Shown here piece by piece: positions 33,654 through 43,200 of a stretch of 64,000 nt of DNA (positions are counted from its first letter, which is position 1; the number at the start of each line of letters is the position of its first letter). The notes beneath the pieces are model-generated. The model worked only from the letters and a program-made list of their open reading frames with translations, was not told the DNA's origin and did no database searches. The DNA comes from Mobilitalea sibirica (lineage in GTDB: Bacteria; Bacillota; Clostridia; Lachnospirales; Lachnospiraceae). Both the position numbers and the translations under genes were made by a program. The stretch is from contig NZ_JAEAGR010000001.1 of NCBI RefSeq assembly GCF_015999265.1, positions 124,001-188,000 on the forward strand, in the 5' to 3' direction.

Positions 33654-35066
33654 ATGGAACTGACTCTGGAACAAACGATAAAACTTTTGCTAAAAAAAAT
33701 TTGGTTTATCGTAATCAGTATATTTGCCGGTTTATGTGTATGTTATTTGATTAGCAGTTACGTAATGAAGCCTTCTTATACGGCATCTGTACAAATGTAT
33801 GTCAATCCTAACGATACAACTTCTTCAGCTAATCTAAATGAATTAAATTATGCACAGAAGGTAGTAAACACTTACATTGGCTTTCTTCAAACGAAGGATT
33901 TTTACAGTAAGATAGCAAGAGAAAGCAATTTAGCATATACTCCGGATTATTTGAAAAGAATGACAACCATAGAAGCGGTCAATAATACGGAGATTTTTGA
34001 AATAAGTGTAACGACCAATGATCCCATGGACTCCTTTCGTCTGGTGGAGGTAATGCAAGATATGGTTCCCGTACACATAAAAAATATTAAAGATACTTCA
34101 AAAATCAGTATCGTTGATCCTGTAGTGATACCCACGTCCCCATCCTCACCTAACATCATTCTAAATACGATTATCGGTGGTTTCATAGGACTTTTTGGTT
34201 CCGTATTCCTAATTATTCTTTGGGAGATGTTTGATGTAAGAGTAAAAAGCCAGGAGGAATTAGCAAAAAGATATCAGATACCGGTTCTGGGTGTTATACC
34301 AAATTTTGATAAGGAGAAAAAAAAGAAAATCACATTCCGTTCGTTTCTTTCGCTTCTGAAACGTTCCAAGAAATCAGAAAATGAAGCGATCTGCCTCAAT
34401 GAAAATACGAAGTTTATCATCACGGAGGCCTATAAATCCTTCAGAACAAACCTACGGTTTGCCTTGAGAGGGAACGGATGTAAGAAAATAGTGATTAACA
34501 GTCCGAATCCTGAGGATGGTAAGAGTACGACCAGCGTTAATCTGGCAATTACGATTGCCCAAACAGGTTCTAAGGTATTATTAATGGATTGTGACTTAAG
34601 AAAAGGAAGAATACACAGCTTTACAAAGGTTCGCAGTGCACCGGGAATCAGCGATGCCTTATCCGGCATGGTTTCGGAAAATGATGTGATACAGGAAACA
34701 AAATATAAGAATCTCCATGTAATGTCCATGGGTACAATCCCGCCAAATCCGAATGAACTTTTAGTCAGTGTACAAATGGAGGAAGTGCTGGCAAAACTGG
34801 AGAAGGTTTATGATTACATTCTTATGGATTCACCTCCAATCAATGTAGTATCAGACGCACTCAGCCTGGTAAAGTTATCTTCCGGAGTAATCATCGTAGT
34901 AAGAGAGGGGATAACCACTTACCCCAATATAGTATCTGCACTTAATAAATATAGCTTTGCAAATGCTAACATCTTAGGTTTTGTAATGAATGGGGTCTCA
35001 TTTCAGCACCATAATAAGAAAAAGTCGAATTACTACTATAGGAATTATAAGGATAAGAATGATTGA
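33654..35066 (+). CDS. Polysaccharide co-polymerase fused to BY-tyrosine kinase
   Basis: A 470-residue single-chain Wzz/BY-kinase that controls polysaccharide chain length. The N-terminal Wzz domain has two membrane segments (about 17-36 and 172-196) with an outside loop, and a proline-rich PTSPSSPN before the second. The kinase domain holds the Walker A variant SPNPEDGKST (283-292), Walker A' LLMDCDLRKGR and Walker B YILMDSPPI. The tail ends in a Tyr cluster (YYYRNY), the expected autophosphorylation site. In most Firmicutes the two domains are separate proteins (CpsC and CpsD). The gene opens the cluster with GAGGAGG upstream and overlaps the phosphatase by 8 nt. Confidence 0.93.
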   Translation: MELTLEQTIKLLLKKIWFIVISIFAGLCVCYLISSYVMKPSYTASVQMYVNPNDTTSSANLNELNYAQKVVNTYIGFLQTKDFYSKIARESNLAYTPDYLKRMTTIEAVNNTEIFEISVTTNDPMDSFRLVEVMQDMVPVHIKNIKDTSKISIVDPVVIPTSPSSPNIILNTIIGGFIGLFGSVFLIILWEMFDVRVKSQEELAKRYQIPVLGVIPNFDKEKKKKITFRSFLSLLKRSKKSENEAICLNENTKFIITEAYKSFRTNLRFALRGNGCKKIVINSPNPEDGKSTTSVNLAITIAQTGSKVLLMDCDLRKGRIHSFTKVRSAPGISDALSGMVSENDVIQETKYKNLHVMSMGTIPPNPNELLVSVQMEEVLAKLEKVYDYILMDSPPINVVSDALSLVKLSSGVIIVVREGITTYPNIVSALNKYSFANANILGFVMNGVSFQHHNKKKSNYYYRNYKDKND

Positions 35067-35793
35067 TCTGCATACACATCTTTTACCGGGTATAGATGAC
35101 GGAGCCGAGAGCGTTATAGAAGCTGGGTTGATGGCAAAGACACTGTACCATCAAAATGTATCTAAGGTAGTTTGCACTCCTCATTTTGATCCTACAAAGA
35201 CCTCTTTATATGATTTCATAGATTTAAGATCGAGAAGCATTGAGATGCTTATCGGAATAGAAATAGAATTAGTCCTTGGAAGTGAAACGATACTTCATGA
35301 TTATTTATTTCACTATCCCGATATCAGCGAGCTATGTATAGAGAACACCAGATATCTTCTGATTGAACTACCCCATGGCTTTAAATGGAGCGAGAAAGCA
35401 TATGATACCTTGGCAAATTTAATATCTTATTATGATATTGTACCGGTGATTGCACACATCGAGAGATATCATAAAAGAAAAAGTAGGAGCCGCCATATAA
35501 ATAAACTTAGGAGAATGGGCTGTGTGATACAACTAAATACAACCTCCATCATAGATGATAAGTCGAGAAAACAGGCTCTTCATTATATCAAAAAGGGTTA
35601 CATCGATGTACTGGGTAGTGATTGTCATAATATGTTAAGCCGTCCTCCGATTTTTTCGGAGGCTCTTGATATCATAAATAAAAAAATTGGAGAGCAGTAT
35701 TGCAGCGAATTTATGAATAATGCCGAAAGGCTAATTGAGGGAAGAGAGCTGAAAGAAAAGAAAGCATATATCCTACCTGATAACTTGCTATAG
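35059..35793 (+). CDS. PHP-family protein-tyrosine phosphatase (CpsB/YwqE type)
   Basis: A 244-residue manganese-dependent phosphatase that removes phosphate from the BY-kinase Tyr tail. It has the PHP metal motif DLHTHLLPGIDDGA at the N-terminus, VVCTPHFDPTK, a central PVIAHIERY and the C-terminal VLGSDCHNM. ATG 35059 overlaps the kinase stop codon and has AAGG upstream; the longer frame from 34990 lies inside the kinase gene. It is a standard partner of the preceding gene. Confidence 0.93.
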   Translation: MIDLHTHLLPGIDDGAESVIEAGLMAKTLYHQNVSKVVCTPHFDPTKTSLYDFIDLRSRSIEMLIGIEIELVLGSETILHDYLFHYPDISELCIENTRYLLIELPHGFKWSEKAYDTLANLISYYDIVPVIAHIERYHKRKSRSRHINKLRRMGCVIQLNTTSIIDDKSRKQALHYIKKGYIDVLGSDCHNMLSRPPIFSEALDIINKKIGEQYCSEFMNNAERLIEGRELKEKKAYILPDNLL

Positions 35794-35804
35794 GATAACA
35801 TTCT

Positions 35805-37754
35805 ATGAGGAGGGATACAGGGGAGGGAAGTAGGTTGTTAATCAAAAAATACAGGAAGACAATCGTGTTCTTATTGGATTTATTCATAATTGTATTTGTA
35901 AATATAGTTTTATATTATTTTCTACAGCTGATAAACGAAAGGGTCTGTCTTAATGCATTTGAATTACTTCCGCATATGGTAATCATGACTTTATGTGGAG
36001 CCATTACCCAATCTCTTTTTAGAACCTATGACAGCCTTTGGAGATACGCCGAAAGCAAAGAATATATCACCTTGATTTTAGGAGGAGCCTGTGGGTACGT
36101 GTGCTTTTTTACTCTGAACTATTTTATCCCGGGAAGTAAATTATCCGTTTTATTTACCTTGGCCTCCTATAGTGTTTCATTATTAGGAATGCTCTTTATG
36201 AGATTATGCTATCGTCAGTATAGGAAATGCAATAAATATAAGAAATACAAGGACAGAATATCCCTTGCTATTATTGGAGCAGGGGAAGCCGGTGTGAAGC
36301 TTTTAGAAGAAGTACAAAACAATCCGAATAGTAGGTATGAAACGGTCTGTTTTATTGATGACAGTATTGAAAAAATAGGAAAATTTATACGTAATATTGA
36401 GGTAAAGGGACCGATTGCTAAGATGGAAAAAATTCTTGGCGATTGTCTGGTCAGAGAGATTGTAATTGCAATACCCTCTGCCACGCCGAAGCAATTAAAA
36501 TGCATTCTGGAGATTTGCTCAAAAATAAAATGTAGGGTACGTATCTTACCGGATACAATGACTTTACTGCACCGAAGTAAAAGTAATCTCTGGAATAATA
36601 TCAGAGAGATACAAATTGAGGAACTGATTGGAAGAGAGCAGGTTATATTGGATGACAAGCAGATAAAGGATTTTATACTCCAGAAAGTTGTAATGGTAAC
36701 CGGAGGTGGCGGTTCCATTGGCTCAGAGCTATGCAGACAGATAGCTAGGTACGAACCAAAGCAACTTATCCTTGTAGACAATTATGAAAATAATGCTTAT
36801 GAAATACAGCAGGAGCTATTACAGGCCTATCATAGCAATTTAAATCTAAAGGTTGAGATTGCATCGGTGAGAGACGGCCATAAAGTAAATGAGTTATTAA
36901 AACGTTACAAACCGAATCTTATCTTTCATGCGGCGGCCCATAAGCATGTACCCTTAATGGAGGATTGCCCGGAGGAGGCAGTGAAGAACAATATTCTTGG
37001 AACCTATAATATGGTTTTAGCTGCTGACCGGTATAAAGTGGATAAATTTATTCATATATCAACGGATAAAGCCGTCAACCCAACCAGTATTATGGGAGCC
37101 AGTAAGCGGTTTTGTGAAATGATTCTTCAAAGCATGAAGAATAACTCGAAGACGGATTATATCGCTGTCAGATTCGGTAATGTACTTGGTTCCAATGGAT
37201 CGGTTATACCCTTATTTCAAAAACAAATTGCAGCAGGTGGCCCGGTTACAGTAACGGATCGACGGATCTATCGTTATTTTATGACCATAGCGGAGGCGGT
37301 GCAGCTGGTATTAGTGTCCGGTTCAATGAAAGGGAATGCTGAGATTTATGTACTTGATATGGGCAGGGCGGTGAATATACTGGAACTGGCTGAAAATCTA
37401 ATTCGACTATCTGGCTATACACCCTATGAGGAAATACCAATCATTGAGAAAGGAATTCGACCGGGTGAGAAGCTGTATGAAGAGCCTTTAACGAAGGGGG
37501 AAGAACTAATCGCAACTTCTAACCGAAAGATTTTTATTGAACGGCAGAAGTCAATTACGAAAAAAGAGCTGGAGGATAAGTTAGAGCTATTAAACAATGC
37601 TTTAAAAACCGGAGCACCGGACCATATAAAGGAAGTTATGAAACAAGTGGTTCCTACGTATCGTGATCCCAAGGAAGTAAATGAAAGTAATGTGGATTAT
37701 GATTATGGTGCTATTCTTGAGCAGATTGACGGAGGTAACAATGAATCAGAATAA
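35805..37754 (+). CDS. Membrane-bound UDP-sugar 4,6-dehydratase (PglF/CapD-like)
   Basis: A 649-residue protein. Four N-terminal membrane segments (about 13-115) precede a CoA-binding-like domain (LAIIGAGEAGVKLLEE) and the C-terminal SDR dehydratase domain. This has VTGGGGSIGSELCRQI, HAAAHKHVPLMEDCPEEA, HISTDKAVNPTSIMGASKR (the Ser-Met-Lys triad of this group replaces Tyr-x3-Lys) and RFGNVLGSNGSV. These enzymes convert UDP-GlcNAc to the 4-keto-6-deoxy sugar. The aminotransferase that follows overlaps it by 14 nt, which fits a bacillosamine-type pathway. The start could also be TTG 35835 behind GGGAGGG. Confidence 0.9.
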   Translation: MRRDTGEGSRLLIKKYRKTIVFLLDLFIIVFVNIVLYYFLQLINERVCLNAFELLPHMVIMTLCGAITQSLFRTYDSLWRYAESKEYITLILGGACGYVCFFTLNYFIPGSKLSVLFTLASYSVSLLGMLFMRLCYRQYRKCNKYKKYKDRISLAIIGAGEAGVKLLEEVQNNPNSRYETVCFIDDSIEKIGKFIRNIEVKGPIAKMEKILGDCLVREIVIAIPSATPKQLKCILEICSKIKCRVRILPDTMTLLHRSKSNLWNNIREIQIEELIGREQVILDDKQIKDFILQKVVMVTGGGGSIGSELCRQIARYEPKQLILVDNYENNAYEIQQELLQAYHSNLNLKVEIASVRDGHKVNELLKRYKPNLIFHAAAHKHVPLMEDCPEEAVKNNILGTYNMVLAADRYKVDKFIHISTDKAVNPTSIMGASKRFCEMILQSMKNNSKTDYIAVRFGNVLGSNGSVIPLFQKQIAAGGPVTVTDRRIYRYFMTIAEAVQLVLVSGSMKGNAEIYVLDMGRAVNILELAENLIRLSGYTPYEEIPIIEKGIRPGEKLYEEPLTKGEELIATSNRKIFIERQKSITKKELEDKLELLNNALKTGAPDHIKEVMKQVVPTYRDPKEVNESNVDYDYGAILEQIDGGNNESE

Positions 37755-38865
37755 AAGAATATATCTGGCATCTCCACATATGAGTGAGGAAGGGTATGAA
37801 AAGCAGTACATCGAAGAAGCCTTTGAAACGAATTTTATTGCCCCTCTTGGTATTAACGTTAATGAATTTGAAAATGAACTTTCCGCTTTAGTAGGCGTGA
37901 AATCAGCAGCAGCTTTAAGCAGTGGCACGGCAGCAATTCATATGGCCCTTAAGGCGGCCGGAATAGGGGAAGGAGATATTGTTTTTTGTTCCGATCTAAC
38001 CTTCTCAGCATCTGTTAATCCGGTTCGGTATCTTAACGCGGTACCCGTATTTATCGATGCGGATATTGATACCTGGAATATGAGTCCAATGCATTTAGAA
38101 AAGGCCTTTGATAAATACCGACAACTGGGTAAGCAGGTGAAAGCGGTAGTAATCGTTCATTTATACGGTTTAACTGCGGATATGGACCGGATAAAAACCT
38201 TATGTGATAAAAGTGGAGCTGTCTTAATCGAAGATGCGGCGGAAAGTCTTGGGACCCTTTATAAAGACAGCTATACCGGTAGCATCGGTGATTATGGCAT
38301 CTATTCCTTTAACGGAAATAAAATCATCACAACCTCCGGCGGGGGGATGGTTGTCTCGGATCAGGAAGAGCGAATTCATAAAATAAAATTCTGGTCCTCT
38401 CAATCAAGGGATCCGGCCAGACATTATCAGCACAGTGAACTGGGTTATAACTATCGTATGAGTAATATAGTGGCAGGAATAGGCAGGGGTCAGTTAAAAG
38501 TATTAGGTAGGCGAATTGAGAAGAAAAAATATATATTTGAATTTTATAAAAAAGCATTTTGGGACCATGAAGATATTCATATGATGCCGGTGAATGATTG
38601 GAACCGGCCAAACTACTGGCTAAGCTGTATCAGTCTGAAAGGCAGATTAAGCCCCTTAGAGGTTATCGTAGCTTTGGAAGAGGATGAAATCGAGTCAAGA
38701 CCCATATGGAAGCCGATGCACCTGCAGCCGTTCTTTGCAGAATATGATTATATCGGAGATGGGATATCGGAAGAGATCTATCGATGCGGTGTGTGCCTTC
38801 CAAGTGATACTAAGCTTACGGAGGAAGACCTGTATCGTATTGTCAGGATAATTAAGGATTTGTAG
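37741..38865 (+). CDS. DegT/DnrJ/EryC1 aminotransferase (PglE-like)
   Basis: A 374-residue PLP-dependent sugar aminotransferase. It has the N-terminal APLGINVNEFENELSALVG, SSGTAAIHMALKA, LIEDAAESLGT and the PLP lysine in SFNGNKIITTSGGGM, with the C-terminal HLQPFF. It should transaminate the 4-keto sugar from the preceding dehydratase into a UDP-4-amino-4,6-dideoxy-HexNAc. ATG 37741 has GGAGG 3-4 nt upstream and overlaps the dehydratase end; the earlier frame start at 37681 lies inside that gene. Confidence 0.92.
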   Translation: MNQNKRIYLASPHMSEEGYEKQYIEEAFETNFIAPLGINVNEFENELSALVGVKSAAALSSGTAAIHMALKAAGIGEGDIVFCSDLTFSASVNPVRYLNAVPVFIDADIDTWNMSPMHLEKAFDKYRQLGKQVKAVVIVHLYGLTADMDRIKTLCDKSGAVLIEDAAESLGTLYKDSYTGSIGDYGIYSFNGNKIITTSGGGMVVSDQEERIHKIKFWSSQSRDPARHYQHSELGYNYRMSNIVAGIGRGQLKVLGRRIEKKKYIFEFYKKAFWDHEDIHMMPVNDWNRPNYWLSCISLKGRLSPLEVIVALEEDEIESRPIWKPMHLQPFFAEYDYIGDGISEEIYRCGVCLPSDTKLTEEDLYRIVRIIKDL

Positions 38866-38907
38866 GTTTTATTTAAGCTGATTACTTACTTGTAAGGAGC
38901 AATCGAA

Positions 38908-39444
38908 ATGATTATGTATGGTTCAAAAGTGTATTTACGGGCGATAGAGCTTTCGGATAAAGAGATATTAAAGGGTTTCATGAATGATTCTGAAATAGAA
39001 TATTGTCTCGGCGGTTGGTCGTTCCCTATCTCGGATTATCATCAGGAGGAGTGGATTATGTCTTTGAAACCAAGTGAGCATACTCTCCGTTGTATGATTG
39101 TTGAGAAAGAGGAAGAAATAACAATCGGTACGGTGGTATTAACGAATATTGATTATAAAAACGGTACGGCTGAGATTCATATAAAGATAAAAAAGGACTT
39201 TTGCGGCAAGGGCTATGGAACGGATACGGTAAAGACCTTGACAGCGTATGCCTTTCAAGAACTGCGCCTTCAATGCATCTATGCCTTTATTAATGCCTAT
39301 AACAGGGCTTCCCAGAAATTGTTTGAGAGGATGGGATTTTTAAGGGAAGGAGTACTTCGAAACAGAATATATAAAAAAGGGTCCTATCATGACCTATATG
39401 TATATTCAATTCTTAGTAAGAACGAAGATGGAAATAGGGAGTGA
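38908..39444 (+). CDS. GNAT acetyltransferase (RimJ/RimL or PseH-like)
   Basis: A 178-residue N-acetyltransferase. The GNAT fold is shown by VYLRAIELSDKEI, IGTVVLTNIDYKNGTAEIHI, the acetyl-CoA loop KDFCGKGYGTDTVKTL and the C-terminal NRASQKLFERMGFLREG. Its position behind a dehydratase and aminotransferase suggests that it acetylates the 4-amino group of the UDP-sugar, as PseH or PglD do. PglD is of a different fold, so this would be a non-homologous replacement. ATG 38908 follows AAGGAGC. Confidence 0.85.
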   Translation: MIMYGSKVYLRAIELSDKEILKGFMNDSEIEYCLGGWSFPISDYHQEEWIMSLKPSEHTLRCMIVEKEEEITIGTVVLTNIDYKNGTAEIHIKIKKDFCGKGYGTDTVKTLTAYAFQELRLQCIYAFINAYNRASQKLFERMGFLREGVLRNRIYKKGSYHDLYVYSILSKNEDGNRE

Positions 39445-40489
39445 ATTTTGGCTTGAGAATAACCGGATTTATGAAGGTAAGGATATAAATTGGCTTTATG
39501 GTAATACCGTATTTACATCTTCTGGCAGAGGAGCCTTAACACTACTTCTAAAGCAAATAAAACCCAGATGGCGAACCGCCTTGCTTCCTGCATATCTTTG
39601 TAATTCTATGATACTTCCATTTTTAAATGAGGGATATCTATGCAAATTTTATAAGATTAATCAGGAGTTGGAACCGGATTTAAGTGATTTACATCATCTG
39701 GAGGGTGTTGGTGTATTTGTTCATATGGGTTATTTCGGCTATCGGACAAATCAGAATTTACAAGACATCATAAAAAAGCTGAAACAAAACTCTACTATCA
39801 TCCTTGAAGATATTACTCACTCCATCGGCTCAAAGTATCAGGGGTTTGAAGAAAACGATTATTATATTGCTAGCCTGCGAAAATGGTTTGGAATTCCTAG
39901 TGGCGGCATACTTGGCTCTTCAGTCAGGGAAATACATTCGGATGTTCTTAACGAGAATGAATTATTTACCTTTATCCGAAGAGAGGCATTACTTTTAAAA
40001 GGAGAATATATAAAAACCGGGGATGAAAAATTGAAAAAACTCTATCAAAATCTGTTTGCGATGGCGGAGCAGCTATTGGAGGAAGAAAAGTTAACTGCGA
40101 AAATCGATTCATTATCGATGAGAATCATCCGCTCCATTGATTTTAATGAGATAAGAGAAAAACGAAGAGCAAATTATTCCTATCTTTACAAAGGGATTAA
40201 GGATGTTTCATTTATTACTCCGGTGTTTCATTCTTTGCCGGATGGGGTATGTCCTATGTTCTTCCCGATTTATACCCTGAAAAACCGGGCTGAAATCAGA
40301 AAAAAGTTAACAAATGCATCCGTCTATTGTCCCATTCATTGGCCGGTACCAACACAGCTGACTGAGTCGGAATATAAGAAAGCTTCTCTGATTTATGATA
40401 GAATTCTTTCCATTCCCTGTGACCAGCGATATGGACATAGGGATATGAAACGGATATGTCATGTACTAAAGAACCTTAAGGTGAGTTAA
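39428..40489 (+). CDS. DegT-like PLP-fold protein, divergent
   Basis: A 353-residue protein distantly related to DegT aminotransferases. Visible are SSGRGALTLLL, LPAYLCNSMILPFL, an Asp in ILEDITHSIGSKYQG and a Lys in ASLRKWFGIPSGG at the positions of the PLP-binding pair. The C-terminal part, CPIHWPVP and IPCDQRYGHRDM, is shared with the other divergent DegT-like protein at 44513 (VTIDQRYGKEEM). The substrate is unknown. It overlaps the acetyltransferase by 17 nt. ATG 39428 is the best start, but its ribosome site is weak. Confidence 0.75.
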   Translation: MEIGSEFWLENNRIYEGKDINWLYGNTVFTSSGRGALTLLLKQIKPRWRTALLPAYLCNSMILPFLNEGYLCKFYKINQELEPDLSDLHHLEGVGVFVHMGYFGYRTNQNLQDIIKKLKQNSTIILEDITHSIGSKYQGFEENDYYIASLRKWFGIPSGGILGSSVREIHSDVLNENELFTFIRREALLLKGEYIKTGDEKLKKLYQNLFAMAEQLLEEEKLTAKIDSLSMRIIRSIDFNEIREKRRANYSYLYKGIKDVSFITPVFHSLPDGVCPMFFPIYTLKNRAEIRKKLTNASVYCPIHWPVPTQLTESEYKKASLIYDRILSIPCDQRYGHRDMKRICHVLKNLKVS

Positions 40490-40666
40490 CGGTTTTAGAT
40501 TGTTGATAGTATTCATACAAACGAAAACTGTTGTGGATAAAGCATACCAGCAAAGATACCTGTTAAACGAAAGAGATAATCTTGCCCCTATAGGTGTTGT
40601 AACGGATGACTTATCATTTGAATAGATTACCTACGGGGCGTACTTAAATATAAAGGAAGTGAGACA

Positions 40667-41758
40667 GTGCTGTCTGTAATAAAATTAGAGCATACGCAGG
40701 AATGGGATAGCCTGGTGAAAAGATTCCGAGAGTATGATGTTTATTATCTGTCCGGCTATGTGAAAGCATTTTGTCATAACGGTGATGGTGATGCCAAGCT
40801 GATTTATTATGAGAAGGATAATATCCGGGCAATCAATGTAGTCATGGTAAGAGATATTTATCAGGATAAACATTTTACATCTAAGATATCAAAGGATACT
40901 TATTACGATATTACGACGCCCTATGGCTATGGAGGGTTTTTAATACAGGGGAATACAACGGACGAGGATTTAAAACAACTGGAACAGGAATACTGTGATT
41001 ATTGCAGGGAACAGGGTATTGTCTGTGAATTTGCCCGTTTTCATCCTATACATAGGAATGGTGAAAAACTAAAAAGCATGTATGAGATAAAAAAGCTTGG
41101 GAATACCGTTACGATTAATCTGTTATCCGAACAACAAATTTGGGCTGATCTGTCCAGTAAAAACCGTAATATGATCCGTAAGGCAAAAAAAGCCGGGGTA
41201 GAGATTTTCTGGGGAAGAAGTCCGCAGCTTATAGAAGAATTTATACCTCTTTATAACCGAACAATGGATAAAAATCATGCAAGTGAGTACTATTACTTTG
41301 ATCAGGATTTTTATCACAGTATGTTATATGATTTAAAATATCATGCAGATATCTTCTACGCTTCTTATGAGAATAAAATAATAGCTATGTCAATTCTATT
41401 GTTTGCCAATCAACAAATGAACTATCATCTATCCGCATCGGATACAAATTACCGCCATCTTGCCCCAACGAATTTATTACTCTATGAAGCCGCCTGCTGG
41501 GGCCATACAAACGGATATAAGACCTTTCATCTGGGAGGGGGAGTCGGTTGCAAAGAGGACAGTTTATATCAGTTCAAAAAAAGCTTCCATAAAGATGGAG
41601 AAACCGACTATCTGGTCGGTAAGAAAATATTCGATGAGAAGAGATATCAGGAGTTAATTAAGCTTCGAAAGATCGAACTGTTAGAAAAGGGTATGGCAGT
41701 GGAGGAAATCAAAGATCAGTTTGAACAAAGTGATTATTTTCCTATTTACCGGGTTTAG
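40667..41758 (+). CDS. FemAB-like acyl/aminoacyl transferase (GNAT fold)
   Basis: A 363-residue protein of the FemAB/PF13480 type, which transfers aminoacyl or acyl groups. It has a paired GNAT fold: SSKNRNMIRKAKKAGVEI in the middle, LYNRTMDKNHASEYYYFD, LSASDTNYRHLAPTNLLLYEAACWGHTNGYKTFHLGG and YQFKKSFHK near the C-terminus. These are the PEP-CTERM/FemAB-type signatures found in polysaccharide clusters. It may attach an amino acid or acyl group to a sugar amine. It starts at GTG 40667 behind AAAGGAAG, after a 177-nt gap. Confidence 0.8.
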   Translation: MLSVIKLEHTQEWDSLVKRFREYDVYYLSGYVKAFCHNGDGDAKLIYYEKDNIRAINVVMVRDIYQDKHFTSKISKDTYYDITTPYGYGGFLIQGNTTDEDLKQLEQEYCDYCREQGIVCEFARFHPIHRNGEKLKSMYEIKKLGNTVTINLLSEQQIWADLSSKNRNMIRKAKKAGVEIFWGRSPQLIEEFIPLYNRTMDKNHASEYYYFDQDFYHSMLYDLKYHADIFYASYENKIIAMSILLFANQQMNYHLSASDTNYRHLAPTNLLLYEAACWGHTNGYKTFHLGGGVGCKEDSLYQFKKSFHKDGETDYLVGKKIFDEKRYQELIKLRKIELLEKGMAVEEIKDQFEQSDYFPIYRV

Positions 41759-41802
41759 AGTTTACAGGGTGTATTTGGAGAGGGGTAGGAGGGAAAGGTA
41801 AT

Positions 41803-42465
41803 ATGATTGTTTTAGTGATAGCGCCCCATGCAGATGATGAAATTCTAGGGGTGGGAGCTACCATGGCAAAGTATCTAAAGGAAGGACATAAGGTTTATGT
41901 ATGTATTGCAACGAAGGGGCGTGCTCCGCTATTTTCAGAAGAACTTGTAGAAACCGTACTGGAAGAAGCGGGTAAGTGTCATAGATATCTGGGAATTGAG
42001 AAGACATTTTATCTTGATCTACCTGCTGCAATGCTGGAGACAGTACAGAGGCATGAAGTAAATAGAAGGATACTTGAGGTGGTGGAAGAGGTGGAGCCTG
42101 ACATTACTTTTATTCCGCATCATGGAGATATGCAAAAGGATCATCAGATTATAGCAGAGGCATCGCTTGTGGCTTTAAGACCAAAATATCTCCACAGGGT
42201 AAAGGAGATCTACGCTTATGAGACCCTATCCGAGACAGAATGGAATCTACCTCACGCAGCGAATTCCTTTTTACCCAATGTGTATCATGATATCAGTGAC
42301 TATCTGGTTGTTAAGCTAAAGGCCATGGAATATTATCGTTCCCAGCTGGCAGAATTTCCAAACCCCAGGTCCTTACAAGCTATGGAAGCTTTGGCAAGAG
42401 TAAGAGGTTCTACCGTTAATGTGAAGGCAGCAGAGGCATTTGCTTTAGTAAGAATGCTATTATGA
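41803..42465 (+). CDS. PIG-L family deacetylase (LmbE-like)
   Basis: A 220-residue zinc-dependent N-deacetylase. The metal and catalytic motif APHADDEILG lies near residue 8, KYLKEGHKVYVCIATKG follows, and IPHHGDMQKDHQII carries the second His set. Family members remove N-acetyl groups from GlcNAc-containing glycans or lipids. Between a FemAB-like transferase and WbqC, it could expose an amine that is then re-acylated. ATG 41803 follows AAAGG. Confidence 0.88.
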   Translation: MIVLVIAPHADDEILGVGATMAKYLKEGHKVYVCIATKGRAPLFSEELVETVLEEAGKCHRYLGIEKTFYLDLPAAMLETVQRHEVNRRILEVVEEVEPDITFIPHHGDMQKDHQIIAEASLVALRPKYLHRVKEIYAYETLSETEWNLPHAANSFLPNVYHDISDYLVVKLKAMEYYRSQLAEFPNPRSLQAMEALARVRGSTVNVKAAEAFALVRMLL

Positions 42466-42583
42466 GCAATAGTATTGAAAGGCGACATAATGTTATGAAT
42501 GTTTTAAGCTCATAGCTAAGCAGATTGGGATTGGATTAAAGGAAGGTTTCTGTGACGAAGAGAATGATTGGAAGTGGTAGGTA

Positions 42584-43195
42584 ATGTATTACAGGTTTAT
42601 TAAAAGAAGTATTGATTTTATGATTGCTTTGTTGGCAATTGCCTTAGTTGGACCATTCATGATTATCATCTACATCCTAGTGAGAATAAATCTAGGGAAG
42701 CCGGTGCTCTTTCAGCAAGAAAGAATCGGAAAAGATAATCATTTATTTACGATATATAAATTCAGAACCATGTCAGAGGAGAAGGATGAAAAGGGAGCTT
42801 TACTCCCCAATGAAGCCAGGCTTTCAAAGTTCGGAAGCTTTCTTCGTTCTTCCTCTTTGGATGAACTGCCGGAGCTCATCAATATATTAAAGGGAGAACT
42901 TTCTTTTATCGGTCCTAGACCCTTGGTAGCAGAATATTTACCCTACTTTACCGAATATGAGCTACAAAGACATAAGGTACGGGGAGGCCTCATTCCGCCG
43001 GAAGTTTTATATGGGAATATCACACCAACCTGGGAGCAACAGTTTGAATATGAGGTTTCCTATGCACAAAAGGTAACCTTTTATCAGGATGTAAGGATTG
43101 CTTTTGCAGCAAGCCGAGGGATATTACAACGGTCCAAAATAAAGTACGGTAATTATAAGCGGCCTTCCCTTAATGAAGAGAGACATAAGGTATAA
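42584..43195 (+). CDS. Undecaprenyl-phosphate sugar-1-phosphate transferase (PglC-like)
   Basis: A 203-residue monotopic phosphoglycosyl transferase that starts chain assembly on undecaprenyl phosphate. It has the N-terminal reentrant membrane helix (FMIALLAIALVGPFMIIIYI), LFQQERIGKDNHLFTIYKFRTM, SLDELPELINILKGELSFIGPRPL and the C-terminal KVRGGLIPP. The minimal length, without extra membrane helices, is that of PglC rather than WbaP. With the PglF- and PglE-like genes upstream, its substrate is probably the 4-amino-4,6-dideoxy sugar. The ribosome site is weak (GGTAGGTA). Confidence 0.92.
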   Translation: MYYRFIKRSIDFMIALLAIALVGPFMIIIYILVRINLGKPVLFQQERIGKDNHLFTIYKFRTMSEEKDEKGALLPNEARLSKFGSFLRSSSLDELPELINILKGELSFIGPRPLVAEYLPYFTEYELQRHKVRGGLIPPEVLYGNITPTWEQQFEYEVSYAQKVTFYQDVRIAFAASRGILQRSKIKYGNYKRPSLNEERHKV

Positions 43196-43200
43196 GATTA

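Noticed and set aside
33446-33754. 102-codon frame upstream of the Wzz/kinase gene
   Set aside because: It overlaps the true start of that gene in another frame and has no ribosome site.
40500-40625. 41-codon frame from TTG 40500 ending in VVTDDLSFE, in the gap before the FemAB-like gene
   Set aside because: Composition looks protein-like, but there is no convincing ribosome site and no recognisable family; it could be a remnant. It is kept out of the feature list.
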